A stretch of 34,636 bases of DNA from positions 1 through 34,636 of the forward strand of contig WRIY01000028.1 of NCBI GenBank assembly GCA_009782515.1, read 5' to 3'. The position numbers and the translations under genes were made by a program. Of this stretch, positions 1-8,767 are shown piece by piece. The notes under the pieces were generated by a model. The model ran no database searches, was not told the DNA's origin, and saw nothing but the letters and a program-made list of their open reading frames with translations. Position 1 is the first letter of the stretch; each line of letters opens with the position of its first letter. Origin of the DNA: Eubacteriaceae bacterium (GTDB taxonomy: Bacteria > Bacillota > Clostridia > Eubacteriales > Anaerofustaceae).

Positions 1-487
1 AAAAGGGCTTCGAATGAAACCCCACGAATTCGACATTTATTGCCTGGATGATATAGCTTAAGCTGTAAAACCAGGCACAGAACTTACGACTCAACAGTTC
101 TTTTAAAAACTCGCAAATTTTCTCGGAGGCAACGCTACTGCTGCCGAGATGCTTTTGATATATATCGCATATTTCACTCTTTTTCAATAAGGCACAATAA
201 GAAACGTACTTCAGCGCCTGCCAAACCACGTCACGCCCTGAATCATCAAGTTTATTCTCAATGATTACAAGGTTACCTTCGGTGTCGAGGGCAAGCAAAT
301 CAAGCCGCTCATTCGTGTCGGAGAAGCCAGCAAACTCCTTTTGAATGATGAGCAACTTTTCGCCGAGGATTTCTGGATTCCCACATATCCATTCTTGCAG
401 GTCTTGACGCTCTAAAAATCCAAGTTCAGCAAAAGTCTTCTTGGCTACTGGTGTGGCTCTTTTGTTTTTCGAGTCAATTATAAACAT
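1..487 (-). CDS. NucS/DUF91-like PD-(D/E)XK nuclease protein, 3' end outside the window
   Basis: An open minus-strand frame starts at ATG 485-487, just after a GGAGGG ribosome binding site, and runs off the left edge after 162 codons. The first 110 or so residues read like the DUF91/NucS-related proteins common in Clostridia. They include an LGFLERQDLQEW stretch, then RLDLLALDTEGNLVIIENKLDDSGRD, which carries the D...ExK signature of the PD-(D/E)XK nuclease fold (the E and K lie in IIENKLDD), followed by WQALKYVSYC. After about residue 135 the reading (RKFCAWFYSL onward) no longer looks like what I remember of the family. The 3' part may therefore be replaced or frame-disrupted near the edge. 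Such proteins usually act on DNA in repair or defence, but the specific role here is unknown. It lies at the edge of a region of decayed genes. Confidence 0.6.
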   Translation of the reverse strand, partial: MFIIDSKNKRATPVAKKTFAELGFLERQDLQEWICGNPEILGEKLLIIQKEFAGFSDTNERLDLLALDTEGNLVIIENKLDDSGRDVVWQALKYVSYCALLKKSEICDIYQKHLGSSSVASEKICEFLKELLSRKFCAWFYSLSYIIQAINVEFVGFHSKPF

Positions 488-718
488 ATTTTCCCTCCGT
501 CATCTTAATCAATCAAGAAACAATTCAGGGGTGTTTAATCTATCGTCTGCCACTTCATTTTCGATGCTGATTTTACCACATTCTGATTTTGATTTTCTGA
601 TTTTTGGCAGAAAACGTCTTTGCGTACCATTGCCACTGCAACCCAGCATGGAAGGCTAGGAAGGCACGAAAGATTTGACCAGAATGAAAAGTTAAGCATA
701 GGCGGTTAGCCCAACAGC

Positions 719-2290
719 CTATTTGAGCTTGTTTATTGTAATCTTGCACTTCCTGCTTGCATACGCTATTCCAACGGCAACAACCGTATCAAAGCCCTCA
801 ACGCTCTTTGCATACTTTTTCTTGGCTATCTGCTCCATGGCCTCTTGTGCCTTCTCTAAAAGGCTTGCATCATCGCTTTTGGCAGAAAACTTCTCTTCAA
901 TTACGATTGCTGCATTGGCAGCCACGTTTGTGCACAGCATGTCTAAATAGCCATCCCCAGACTCTGCTTCGCTTTTAGCCTTCCAGCTGCCGCAGGAGAG
1001 AAGGGAAGCTGTTATCAAGTGGCAGTCCCTCTCCTTCTCTATCATAAAGCCGCCATGGACAACAACTCCATCCCTTACGCTTCATACATTTTCGAGCAGA
1101 TCGTTTATTACACCCTCCGCCTCTTCTGCATTGCCTGCAAGCAAAGCCGCACACAGCTTATCAGCCTTTCCCTTGTCTATCGGCATAGCTGACTTTGCCC
1201 ACGAAAGCGCGTCTTTTTTTATAGCCTCCCTTATTTCCAGGTTCGGCGCCCTTAGCTTGTACATGCCATTGTCTGCTTTGCCCACCCATGTGAGGTAGCC
1301 TGACATGAACATCATGTCCCACAGCCTCGCTGCAGGGGATGTCTATCAAGTCCCTGTATGTTGCCAGAATTGACACATCTCTTTCAATAGTGCCCCCATT
1401 AATAAGTTCATCAATTGGTTCTAGTGCCCTAAGCCCATCTTGCTTTAGCATATCTCGCACTAAGTCGTTTGAAGCTGTGTTTATCCAGAATTCTTTTGGC
1501 TCAGCGCTTTTGTTCTTTGCCATGCGGCTGCACTGCCTTACCACTGACCATGGGTTGTATACTTCGATCCCGCCCATCCTGTAGCCGTCATAATACTCTT
1601 TCATATCAGGCATGCGCTCCTCTAAGCCGTAATAGCTGAGCATGGCAGCCACTTCCTCTTCAGTAAAGCCAAAGTGGCTGCTAAATTCTTCGTCAAGGGC
1701 TGAATATACCGATATGTTGTTAAGGCCTGAGAATACGCTTTCTTTTGAAACCCGCAGTATTCCGGTCAATACAGCGAACCCTACATATGGGTTGCTCTTG
1801 AGCGCTTGGCTAAGCAGGCCTCTAAATAGGCCAGCCATTTCATCATAGTAGCCCATTTGGTATGCCCGGTTTATAGGGGCGTCGTATTCGTCTATAAGAA
1901 CTATCGCCTTTTTTCCATAACGGCGGTAAAGCGCTATCGACATAAGCATTATGCTGCTTTTAACATCATTTTCGTCTGCCTGCTTTGCAGACATTCTATC
2001 GAACATCGCATTTTCGCTAGTCTTTAGCTCTGGGCAACCGCACCCAATTTCGAGTTTGTCCGCTTCTCTGCTAATAACCAGGCCAAGCGCATCAAGCGCT
2101 TTTTGAAAGCCACTGGTTTCCACGTCCTTAAACGAAAGAAATATAACAGGATATTTGCACTGGTGCGCCTCACAAAAATCTTTTTGCTCTGATATTGCCA
2201 GCCCATCGAAAAGGCCTTTAGGGGAGCCGATCTCTAGGAATGCCTTGAGCATGCTCATGTTCAGGCTCTTTCCAAACCGCCTCCAGCCTT
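719..2290 (-). pseudogene. Broken AAA-ATPase-like / PD-(D/E)XK nuclease gene (PF09820 + PF08011 type)
   Basis: The pieces, read in order on the minus strand, rebuild most of a protein of the AAA-ATPase-like/DUF1703 family, which is abundant in gut anaerobes. The Walker A end RRFGKSLNMSMLKAF lies at about 2235-2280 and the Walker B-like IVLIDEYDAPINRAY at about 1865-1910. FTEEEVAAMLSYYG and YYDGYRMGGIEVYNPWS follow. Near 1327 the frame changes and continues as LWDMMFMSGYLTWVG. An in-frame TGA stands at 1082-1084. The C-terminal nuclease domain (GYLDML, IEEKF, AMEQIAKKKYA) then runs in the same frame to 719. Upstream of the Walker A motif the frame meets a TAA and the N-terminus is missing. At least three lesions make this a pseudogene. 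An IS66 remnant begins close to its 5' end, so insertion probably caused the loss. Confidence 0.8.
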
Positions 2291-2413
2291 ACTATATCAG
2301 GCAATGCCACTCTTGCTCCACTAAAACTGGCAATAAGAGGCATCTTGCTTCTCATTCGTATAGCCTTGAGAGGAGCTGCTGCTGTAGGCTTGCTGCTTTC
2401 TCCCTTAGAGAAT

Positions 2414-2905
2414 CTAAGCGCATCATGGCTTATTTTTGCCTCAGAAATAGCCTTAGAGCCAGAACATGCCCTTCTAAAGCAGGAGCTTCTCATGCGCCCT
2501 GCGCTGCAGGCTGACAAGTCGAGGCTTCAGGTATTAGCTGGGGGCAAAGAGCGAAAAAATCCTTCTCATTCATGTGGCAGTACCGAACAGCGCCAAGGGA
2601 TACAGCGCAGATTGTGCTTTTCGAGTACAAGCCGGGCAGGGGCGAAAAGTGCCCAGAAGCGTTTCTTGGCGGCTATGAAGGGCTGCTGTCAACAGATGGG
2701 TATGATGATTGCAATAGGCTTGGGCTGCTAAGATCAATATGCATGGCGCATGTTAGGCGAAAGTTTATGATGAGTGCAAGGCGATAGGCAAGAACGCCTC
2801 AGCAGAAAGCCCGGCGGCTGTTGGGCTTGCATATTGCGACAAGCTGTTTGAGCTTGAGAGGGGCTATAAGGGCATGGACCCTGAAGAGCGCTATTATCAA
2901 AGGCT
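2414..2905 (+). pseudogene. IS66-family transposase core fragment (frameshifted)
   Basis: The plus strand carries the middle of an IS66 transposase (DDE_Tnp_IS66) in three frames. First comes SASWLIFASE...LLKQELLMRPALQADKSRLQVL, equivalent to the region around the first catalytic Asp (family pattern HADET, here QADKS). A frameshift near 2570 leads to MWQYRTAPRDTAQIVLFEY and FLGGYEGLLSTDGY, the second Asp region, then MAHVRRKF. A second frameshift near 2765 leads to YDECKAIGKNASAES, then CDKLFELERGYKGMDPEERY. The Asp-Glu-Thr of the first catalytic site reads Asp-Lys-Ser, so this copy would be inactive even without the shifts. No terminal inverted repeats or flanking orfA/orfB genes were recognised. 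Confidence 0.8.
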
Positions 2906-3002
2906 GAATAAACCGCTGCATGCTTTGGCGCGAAAGCTCTATGCCATAGCGCGAGAATAATTTTTCAATTCGGTATAATGGCAAGCCATCATAGAATAGC
3001 AA
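2898..3002 (-). pseudogene. Inverted IS66 transposase fragment
   Basis: On the minus strand, 35 codons read FYDGLPLYRIEKLFSRYG followed by IELSRQSMQRFI. This is the highly conserved IS66 block (family pattern DGLPLYRQEKI.ARLGIELSR.T..NW) that belongs immediately upstream of the SASWLIFASE segment in the plus-strand fragment next door. Here it lies downstream and in the opposite orientation. Either one element was internally inverted or two elements decayed side by side. The fragment has no start context and is not a gene. Confidence 0.75.
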
Positions 3003-3004
3003 AT

Positions 3005-3160
3005 GAATGCGAATATGCAGAGCTGTTAATAGAGATAAAGGGCCTAGGAATAGTTACTGTTGCAACAATCCTTTGAGAAGCAAGCGACATATCTGGCTTT
3101 GAAGCATAAAGGCAATTAGAAAGGATTGATTAGCTTGAAGGAAAACAGCTCAGGGCAGTC
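3005..3160 (+). pseudogene. IS110-family transposase C-terminal scrap (Transposase_20 region)
   Basis: Plus-strand translation gives AELLIEIKGLGIVTVATIL, a TGA, EASDISGFEA, a TAA, then RQLE. This matches the helix-hairpin-helix part of IS110/IS1111 transposases (pattern L..I.G.G..TA..ILAE.GDISRF...RQL..yaGL). A further frameshift leads to ISLKENSSGQ, the usual continuation after the RQL helix. The scrap has stops and a frameshift in about 155 bases and has no catalytic DEDD domain. It is a deeply decayed remnant. Confidence 0.7.
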
Positions 3161-3178
3161 TGTTTGTATTTTGCGCAT

Positions 3179-3685
3179 TCAGAGTCCCTGCTGCTCGCCT
3201 TTGGGCTTATTCTGGCCAACACGCCGATCGGCTCCTTTGCCAATAGGGGGGGCTGCATCCCTCGCCTCTGCATATAGCTCATTTAGGCGCTCTTGGCTGA
3301 TCCCATTCGCCTTTGCCAATTTCCGTACAAAGGCGAATGGAATCTTTTCAGCTATTGCATTGCGCAACGATTCTTCTCTGCCTTCGTACCTCAGCTCGTC
3401 TTCGCGCGAGAATATAGGTTTGAATTCCACGATAAATTGCTCCTTGTAAATTGTTCCCTCCAGGTAGCCAGACTTTATGCTTTCATTGGCTGCATAGTGA
3501 AAAGCTTGCTCGCTGGAGGCGCCTTGATCTTTGTATTCATTATATTGCTTGTAAAAAAAGGCATACCCTGCCAGAGAGCCCTTAGGCCCTTGCTCTTTAA
3601 GGCTATCGAACTTGATGTCCAGGAGCTCTACTCTGGCAAAAATAAAACTGCCCTCTACCGCGAGATTAAAGCCCAGCCTGGCCGG
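3179..3685 (-). pseudogene. C-terminal remnant of an Rpn-like (PD-(D/E)XK) recombination-promoting nuclease/putative transposase
   Basis: The minus-strand frame is open from just after a TAA at 3686-3688 down to 3179 but has no convincing start. The readable part, GYAFFYKQYNEYKDQGASS...YAANESIKSGYLEG followed by FSREDELRYEGREESLRNAI, resembles the C-terminal half of Rpn-type proteins of Clostridia. Those have a helical region of the type eeAv..AI..CIe.giL..fl followed by a charged EGREEG tail. The N-terminal nuclease core is absent or unrecognisable. The last 25 or so codons look like random read-through. Family assignment rests on the general pattern and is tentative. Confidence 0.45.
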
Positions 3686-3759
3686 TTATTGCAGCTGGAA
3701 AAACAAGCATGGCAGAAACACTGCATTTATGGCATCTATGCTAACAGTATCTAAAAGCC

Positions 3760-4794
3760 TCACAGCATTGCAAGCTCAAACTTGCATATCTCGCCTTCAG
3801 TTTCATTCAAATTGCTTTGGCCGTAGCCAACCGAGCAAATCCTGCTTTTAAGCTTAATGCTCTTTGCGCCCTTTAGCGCCTGGCCTAAAATATCCCCGCC
3901 TGAAGCGCCCAGCGCAAGAAAACCGTACTGCGAGCCGGCGCTTGCTATCTCTGAAAGCATTGCCTTTAGCACACCCGGGTTCTCGCCTCTTGTTAAAAGA
4001 AAGCTTATATAAGCAAAGTTTGCAGCTTCACCCTTTTTTGGCAAAGCAGGATAGCGAAAAAACTCAAGCACCGGGCCTAAATATGAAGCAAGCCTGTAAA
4101 AGCCGCTATAGCCCATTGCTATATACTGCTTATACTCCATTTGGTTCCATATCGCGCCTGCAGCTGCAATTCCACTGCTGTCCTCAAAGATATAAAAATC
4201 AGAAACGCTAAGGCCGGAGTAACTGTTGAGATCCGAGATTTCAGGAAAATAATCGTGTTTTGAGCCAAACTCCCTGTAAAAGCGCACAAGCCTGCCCTCA
4301 TCTTCTTTTTGGGCACGGCGAAAAGAAAAGGCGTGCTTTACCGGCTTTATTGCACACGGGTGAATGAAATACGTTGTATAGCTGCATATTGGCTTTAAAA
4401 TGCCACGCCGTGCAAACATCGTATAAACTGCTTCGTTGCCATCAAGCACTGAGCAGTAGTATTGGCTTATCGGCGTAGTTTTATCACCCGCATCAAGCAT
4501 TCTCATTATATTTGCGCGCTTGCCAACCGATTGGTGCAAGCCGTTGATGTAGCCAATCGTTACTGCTTTGCCATTAAAATAAACGTTTACCGGCAAGCAA
4601 GCCACCTGGCCAAGCAGGCTGCCTGTATCCGATACGCACAGCATTATTTCTGAGCCGGGGTTTTCCTGCTTGTAAGAGCGGTAAGCATCAGGGCGCCTGG
4701 TGTAAATAATGTTCATGCCGCCGCTGCTCGCATGCGACTCTATCAGCTTTAGCATTTCAAGACCGTCAGATGGCTCAGCAAGGCGGTAGATCAT
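3760..4794 (-). CDS. GNAT-fold acyltransferase-like protein, last gene of the radical SAM operon
   Basis: This 344-residue protein starts at ATG 4792-4794, overlapping the upstream radical SAM stop by four bases (ATGA). The start MIYRLAEPSDGLEMLKLIE is a typical GNAT beta1-alpha1 opening. Weaker GNAT-like elements recur, such as GQVACLPVNVYFNGK and a second opening FSFRRAQKEDEGRLVRFYRE near residue 157. This suggests two tandem GNAT-like lobes. I see no clean Q/R-x-x-G-x-G/A acetyl-CoA loop, so activity is not assured. No signal peptide or membrane segment is evident. Its position as the last cistron of a permease plus four radical SAM genes suggests it acylates, or recognises, the product or an intermediate of that pathway. 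That is inference. Confidence 0.7.
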   Translation of the reverse strand: MIYRLAEPSDGLEMLKLIESHASSGGMNIIYTRRPDAYRSYKQENPGSEIMLCVSDTGSLLGQVACLPVNVYFNGKAVTIGYINGLHQSVGKRANIMRMLDAGDKTTPISQYYCSVLDGNEAVYTMFARRGILKPICSYTTYFIHPCAIKPVKHAFSFRRAQKEDEGRLVRFYREFGSKHDYFPEISDLNSYSGLSVSDFYIFEDSSGIAAAGAIWNQMEYKQYIAMGYSGFYRLASYLGPVLEFFRYPALPKKGEAANFAYISFLLTRGENPGVLKAMLSEIASAGSQYGFLALGASGGDILGQALKGAKSIKLKSRICSVGYGQSNLNETEGEICKFELAML

Positions 4795-6131
4795 TTCTTT
4801 GCCTCATCCAGGTTCATGCCTACCGGTATGCCAAGGCGCTTGTCGACTTCGAAATGAAAGAGTATATTGATTAGCCAGTACGCTACATGCAGCTTCCAGT
4901 TTCCTGTTCGCGAAAACAGCGGCTGAATTCGCTTAAATATCGAGCCAAAACCATAAAACTTGCGCTTATAGCGCGCACACAGCATGCTGAGCTCTTCAGG
5001 GCTGAGGAGTGCAGGCCGAAAAGAGATCGTTCCGTATTTATAGCCATCAGCCAGCCACCACTTTTTGCTTTCAAGGCGCCCTTCCCTTTCGAACCTGCTG
5101 TACGTCTCAGTGCCCGGAAAAGCAAGCAGATGGTTAAAAGCTGCCACAAAAAAACTATGCTTCATGGAAAAGGCCAAAACATCGGCAAATGAATCTTCGC
5201 AATCATCATCAAACCCAAACACAAAGCTGGCATATATGCTTATTCCTGCATCGTGCACTCTCTGCACAAGCATGTCACGCTCGCCCAGCCTGCTGCTCCA
5301 AGCTTTGTTCATCTGGAGCAGGTTGGCCTGGCTGACAGACTCAAATCCGATCAGGACAAGCTCACAGCCGCTTTTGCGCATTAGCGCGAGCAGCTCTTCA
5401 TCACGGGCGATGTCAAGCGTAACCTGGGTTGTCCAGGTTATGTTTAGCTTTGCGACTTCGGCAAAAAGCTCCTTGGCAAACTTTTTATCGGAGAATATGC
5501 TGTCATCCACAAAGAAAAATATCTTGTGGCGGCACGTTTTGATCTCCTCAATTATATCCGGGATCTCCCGATGCCAGTAGCATCCCCTGTAATACGAAGA
5601 AATGCTGCAGAACTCGCAATTGTGCCTGCATCCCCGCCCAACCTCAACTAAAGATACCGGCAGGTACTTTTTAACTTTGTCAGCATATATTGACCGATCC
5701 GGTATAATGTAGCCCATTGAAGGCTCGCCCTCATAGACGCTCTTAAAATCGTTTCTCTCAATATCGCCAAGCATCTCAGCCCATATCGTTTCGGCATTGC
5801 CGCAAAGCACAGCGTCTGCATGGGCAAGAGCGTCTTCAGGGCACAAAGTCACATGATACCCGCCCATAACAACAGTCTTTCCGCGCTGGCGAAACTTATC
5901 AGCGATTTCGTATGCCCGCTTGGCTGTGTACGCCTCAACTGTTATAGCAACGATGTCGCATTCACTGCTGTAATCAACTTCCTCCACCCTGTCATCAAAA
6001 AATGCTTTGCCAAAGCGCTCAGGCGTAAGCCTGCTTAAAACAGCTATCGTGAGCGGCTCCATTAGCCATGACTTAAGATATCGATCCCCTTGCTTCTTGC
6101 CAATTCCCGGAAGTATAAATAATATTTTCAT
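4791..6131 (-). CDS. B12-binding-type radical SAM protein, copy 4 of the operon
   Basis: This 446-residue cytoplasmic protein is likely to start at ATG 6129-6131. It follows an AAGGA sequence and lies one base after the upstream TAA. A longer frame exists but has no supporting ribosome site. Residues 1-120 form a B12-binding-like Rossmann domain (MKILFILPGIG, then DIVAITVEAYTAKRAYEIA and VVMGGYHVTLCPEDA). The radical SAM cluster motif is GRGCRHNCEFCS, with Cys168, Cys172 and Cys175. Later landmarks are FFVDDSIFSDK, LIGFESVSQ, FVFGFDDD and FPGTETYSRFE. The C-terminal family block is LSPEELSMLCARYKRKFY followed by SIFKR. No DxHxxG cobalamin-His motif is present. The enzyme should cleave SAM with a [4Fe-4S] cluster, and the substrate is unknown. 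Confidence 0.85.
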   Translation of the reverse strand: MKILFILPGIGKKQGDRYLKSWLMEPLTIAVLSRLTPERFGKAFFDDRVEEVDYSSECDIVAITVEAYTAKRAYEIADKFRQRGKTVVMGGYHVTLCPEDALAHADAVLCGNAETIWAEMLGDIERNDFKSVYEGEPSMGYIIPDRSIYADKVKKYLPVSLVEVGRGCRHNCEFCSISSYYRGCYWHREIPDIIEEIKTCRHKIFFFVDDSIFSDKKFAKELFAEVAKLNITWTTQVTLDIARDEELLALMRKSGCELVLIGFESVSQANLLQMNKAWSSRLGERDMLVQRVHDAGISIYASFVFGFDDDCEDSFADVLAFSMKHSFFVAAFNHLLAFPGTETYSRFEREGRLESKKWWLADGYKYGTISFRPALLSPEELSMLCARYKRKFYGFGSIFKRIQPLFSRTGNWKLHVAYWLINILFHFEVDKRLGIPVGMNLDEAKK

Positions 6132-6132
6132 T

Positions 6133-7470
6133 TTATCCTTCATAGCCAAACGTGATACCCTGCTTATTGAAAACTTCCCGCCTGAACAAGGGGTTGTAGG
6201 CTGCATATGTAGCAAGCCGGGTAAGGCTCTTCATGTTGGTTTGCGGTTCAAAAGCGCGCTTTATTATCGAAGAGGGGCTGTTAAATTCCCTTCTGCACCA
6301 GAAAGCGGTTTCTGTAAGCTCGGCAGCGCTCATGTTCATGGGCTTAAATGATGCATAGTTAAACCTGTATTCAGGGTGAAGCCACCATTTGCCATCGTAG
6401 AGCAGCCGCCCGTCAGCTTCAAGCTGGCTGTAAAAGGGAGTGGCAGGGTACGGGTTGAGGATGTTGAAAGCCGCAAATGCAAATTTATTGTCCATTGCAA
6501 ACATGCACGTTTCCCTGATGCTTTCTACAGTGTCAGCATCATGGCCAACAGTAAACGCAGCCCAGGTCTGAAGGCCATAATGCCTAAGCTCCTTAATCGC
6601 ATACTCATACCTGTCCCCGATGTAGCGCTCATTCGTACTTTTGTTCATCGATTCGATCCCGTCAGCCTCTATAGACTCAAAACCTATAACATGCCCGAGG
6701 CAACCGCTTTTCATCATGAGATCCATAAGCTCGCTGTCTTGCAGCATGTCCATTGACGCTTGGCTTACCCACCTCACTTTAAGCGGTATAAGCGCCCGAA
6801 ACAGCTCCTTTGCAGCTTCTTTGTCGGCAACAATGTTGTCATCGACAAAAAATATCTGCTTGCGGTTTTGCGCTTGTATCTCGCGCACAACCTCGCCGGG
6901 CTCGCGAATATACTGCTTAGCCTTAAAGAATGCGCTTGATGCGCAAAAGCTGCATTGGTTTGTACAGCCTCTGGAGAACTGCACAAGCGACAGGGGCAAA
7001 TACTTTTTGCCCTTAAACAGGCTTCGGTTTGGCAGCGTGCCATTTTGGGGGCGCTTTGCGTGCTCGCATGAATAGCGCTCCTTGAGCTGGCCTGCCTGCA
7101 AATCCGCAATAAGAAACGGCCATGACAGCTCAGCATCGCCAATAACAAGCGTATCAGCATGCTCAGCCGCTTCCTCAGGCAGCAAGCTCGCATGAATGCC
7201 GCCAAGCGCAACCCGAACCCCTCGCCTGCGAAATTCATCAGCTATTTCATAGCTGCGCCTGGCTGTATAAATCTGGACTGTTATTGCGACAAGATCGTAG
7301 GGCTCGCCGTATTTTATTTCATCAATGCGATCATCGATAAGATCTATATCAATATGCCCGGGGCTTAGCCCTGCGATAACTGCCAGCCCCAAAGGCTCCA
7401 TGCAAGCGCCGTCCATAAACAGGCTGTCGCCCCTTCGCCCGATATTCGGGTATATCAATGCTATTCTCAC
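6133..7470 (-). CDS. B12-binding-type radical SAM protein, copy 3 of the operon
   Basis: A protein of 445 residues. I place the start at GTG 7468-7470, because GGAGG sits five bases upstream and the previous TGA ends one base before it. The longer frame reaching 7557 runs through the end of the previous gene. The N-terminus, VRIALIYPNIG, aligns with its paralogues. A B12-binding-like domain follows (LVAITVQIYTARRSYEIA, VALGGIHASLLPEEA). The cluster motif is SRGCTNQCSFCA, with Cys169, Cys173 and Cys176. FFVDDNIVADK, VIGFESIEADG and AAFTVGHDAD are radical SAM barrel landmarks. The C-terminus holds MSAAELTETAFWCRREF and SIIKR, the block shared by all four paralogues. It is closest in pattern to copies 2 and 4. 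The substrate is unknown. Confidence 0.85.
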   Translation of the reverse strand: MRIALIYPNIGRRGDSLFMDGACMEPLGLAVIAGLSPGHIDIDLIDDRIDEIKYGEPYDLVAITVQIYTARRSYEIADEFRRRGVRVALGGIHASLLPEEAAEHADTLVIGDAELSWPFLIADLQAGQLKERYSCEHAKRPQNGTLPNRSLFKGKKYLPLSLVQFSRGCTNQCSFCASSAFFKAKQYIREPGEVVREIQAQNRKQIFFVDDNIVADKEAAKELFRALIPLKVRWVSQASMDMLQDSELMDLMMKSGCLGHVIGFESIEADGIESMNKSTNERYIGDRYEYAIKELRHYGLQTWAAFTVGHDADTVESIRETCMFAMDNKFAFAAFNILNPYPATPFYSQLEADGRLLYDGKWWLHPEYRFNYASFKPMNMSAAELTETAFWCRREFNSPSSIIKRAFEPQTNMKSLTRLATYAAYNPLFRREVFNKQGITFGYEG

Positions 7471-7471
7471 T

Positions 7472-8767
7472 TCAGCCTCCCAGCTTTCTGCCTTGCTTTT
7501 GGCTAATAGAAATGCCTGAAATAATATTGGCAAGCATGTATGCAACGGCATGCGCAATATTTCTTATGTTAGCTCCTCGAAAGCGCTTAATAATGCTTCT
7601 TGCTGAATAAAAGCCAACTCTTGCTTTGCGGCATGACTCAGCCAGCTCCTCCGGCGTCATAGCCGCAGGTTTGTATGCCGTGTCGCCATAGCAATACAGG
7701 GGATCATTCCACCATGCCTCATATAGCAGCCTTCCCTCTGATGCCAGGCGATCGTACAAAGGAGTGCCCGGCGTTGGTATCAGCGGATTGAAGTTGGCGA
7801 TGGCAAAGCGGTGCTCCTCTGCAAAGCTGACAAGCTTGCCTGCTGTCTCGGCTGTATCAGCATCATAGCCAATAACAAATGTGCCGTAGATCATCAGGCC
7901 TGCCTTGTGAATATTCGCTATGGCAGTTTCATAGACAGAAGACAGATTGGCAGCTTTTCTCATCTGGCGCAAGTTCTCAGGCTCCAAACTCTCAAAGCCG
8001 ATAATAACCATGATGCACCCGCTTTGCCTGAGCTTCATGAGAAAGCCGGGATCCTTGGCGGCATCAATGCTTATCTGGCACACCCAGCGCCGCTTAAGCG
8101 CCCTGAGAGCTGTTAGCAGCCTTTCTGCCTCAGCCTGGTTTGAAAACAGGTTGTCATCGGCAAAAAACACTATGCCTTTTGGCAGCTTGCCAACTGTTTC
8201 GGCTACAGCGCTTACAGGCCGGGTTCGCACCAGCGACCCGTGCAGCGCATGCACAGAGCAAAAGTCGCACGCATATTTGCAGCCTCGAGTGAATTGGGCT
8301 ATCATTACAGGGTTGTACTTCTTGCCGCTGTAAACTGAATAATCATATGAAACTTCACTGAGCTCAATGTTGTTTTCGCTAAAATAGCGCTTCATTAGAG
8401 CACCCTGCCTAAGATCCCTGACAACAAGCCCCCAGGTGTCCTCCGCTTCGCCAATGACAATTGCATCAGCATGCAGGGAAGCCTCTTCAGGGCAAAATGA
8501 AACATGAATGCCGCCCAAAATGACAGGAATGCCTTGCTTGCGGTATCTGTCTGCCAGAAAATAGCCCCTTTGCGCTGTAAATGTATCGATAGATATTGCA
8601 ACAGCTGAGCAACTTGGCGATTTCGGCACCTGCTCTATATTTTCATCGTAGAAAACAAGCTCAACATCAGGCGGGGTTAAGGGCAGCAGTATGGCAAATA
8701 GAAGGGGTGGCAGCGCGTCTTTAGCCTTCCGGCCAAACAGGCTTGGCTTAACAACGCATATTTTCAC
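7472..8767 (-). CDS. B12-binding-type radical SAM protein, copy 2 of the operon
   Basis: A 431-residue protein starting with GTG 8765-8767, overlapping the upstream TGA by four bases, with GGAGG a few bases ahead. The order is MKICVVKPSLFG, then a Rossmann B12-binding-like domain with AVAISIDTFTAQRGYFLAD and VILGGIHVSFCPEEA, then TRGCKYACDFCS with Cys163, Cys167 and Cys170 for the [4Fe-4S] cluster. FFADDNLFSNQ, IIGFESLEPEN and TFVIGYDADT follow. The C-terminal block is MTPEELAESCRKARVGFY with SIIKR. No DxHxxG cobalamin-His is visible, so any cobalamin would lack the classic protein ligand. Co-translation with its neighbours is likely from the overlap. No precise reaction can be named. Confidence 0.85.
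   Translation of the reverse strand: MKICVVKPSLFGRKAKDALPPLLFAILLPLTPPDVELVFYDENIEQVPKSPSCSAVAISIDTFTAQRGYFLADRYRKQGIPVILGGIHVSFCPEEASLHADAIVIGEAEDTWGLVVRDLRQGALMKRYFSENNIELSEVSYDYSVYSGKKYNPVMIAQFTRGCKYACDFCSVHALHGSLVRTRPVSAVAETVGKLPKGIVFFADDNLFSNQAEAERLLTALRALKRRWVCQISIDAAKDPGFLMKLRQSGCIMVIIGFESLEPENLRQMRKAANLSSVYETAIANIHKAGLMIYGTFVIGYDADTAETAGKLVSFAEEHRFAIANFNPLIPTPGTPLYDRLASEGRLLYEAWWNDPLYCYGDTAYKPAAMTPEELAESCRKARVGFYSARSIIKRFRGANIRNIAHAVAYMLANIISGISISQKQGRKLGG

Noticed and set aside
441-659. Plus-strand frame of 72 codons
   Set aside because: It lies opposite the start and ribosome site of the NucS-like gene, has no ribosome site and has no recognisable domain.
1082-1084. In-frame TGA as possible recoding (selenocysteine or tryptophan)
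   Set aside because: The same gene also carries a frameshift and a lost N-terminus, and the intact genes here end in TGA normally. Decay is the simpler reading.
7471-7557. Longer N-terminus for radical SAM copy 3
   Set aside because: It would overlap the coding end of copy 2 by about 86 bases, has no ribosome site and does not align with the paralogues.
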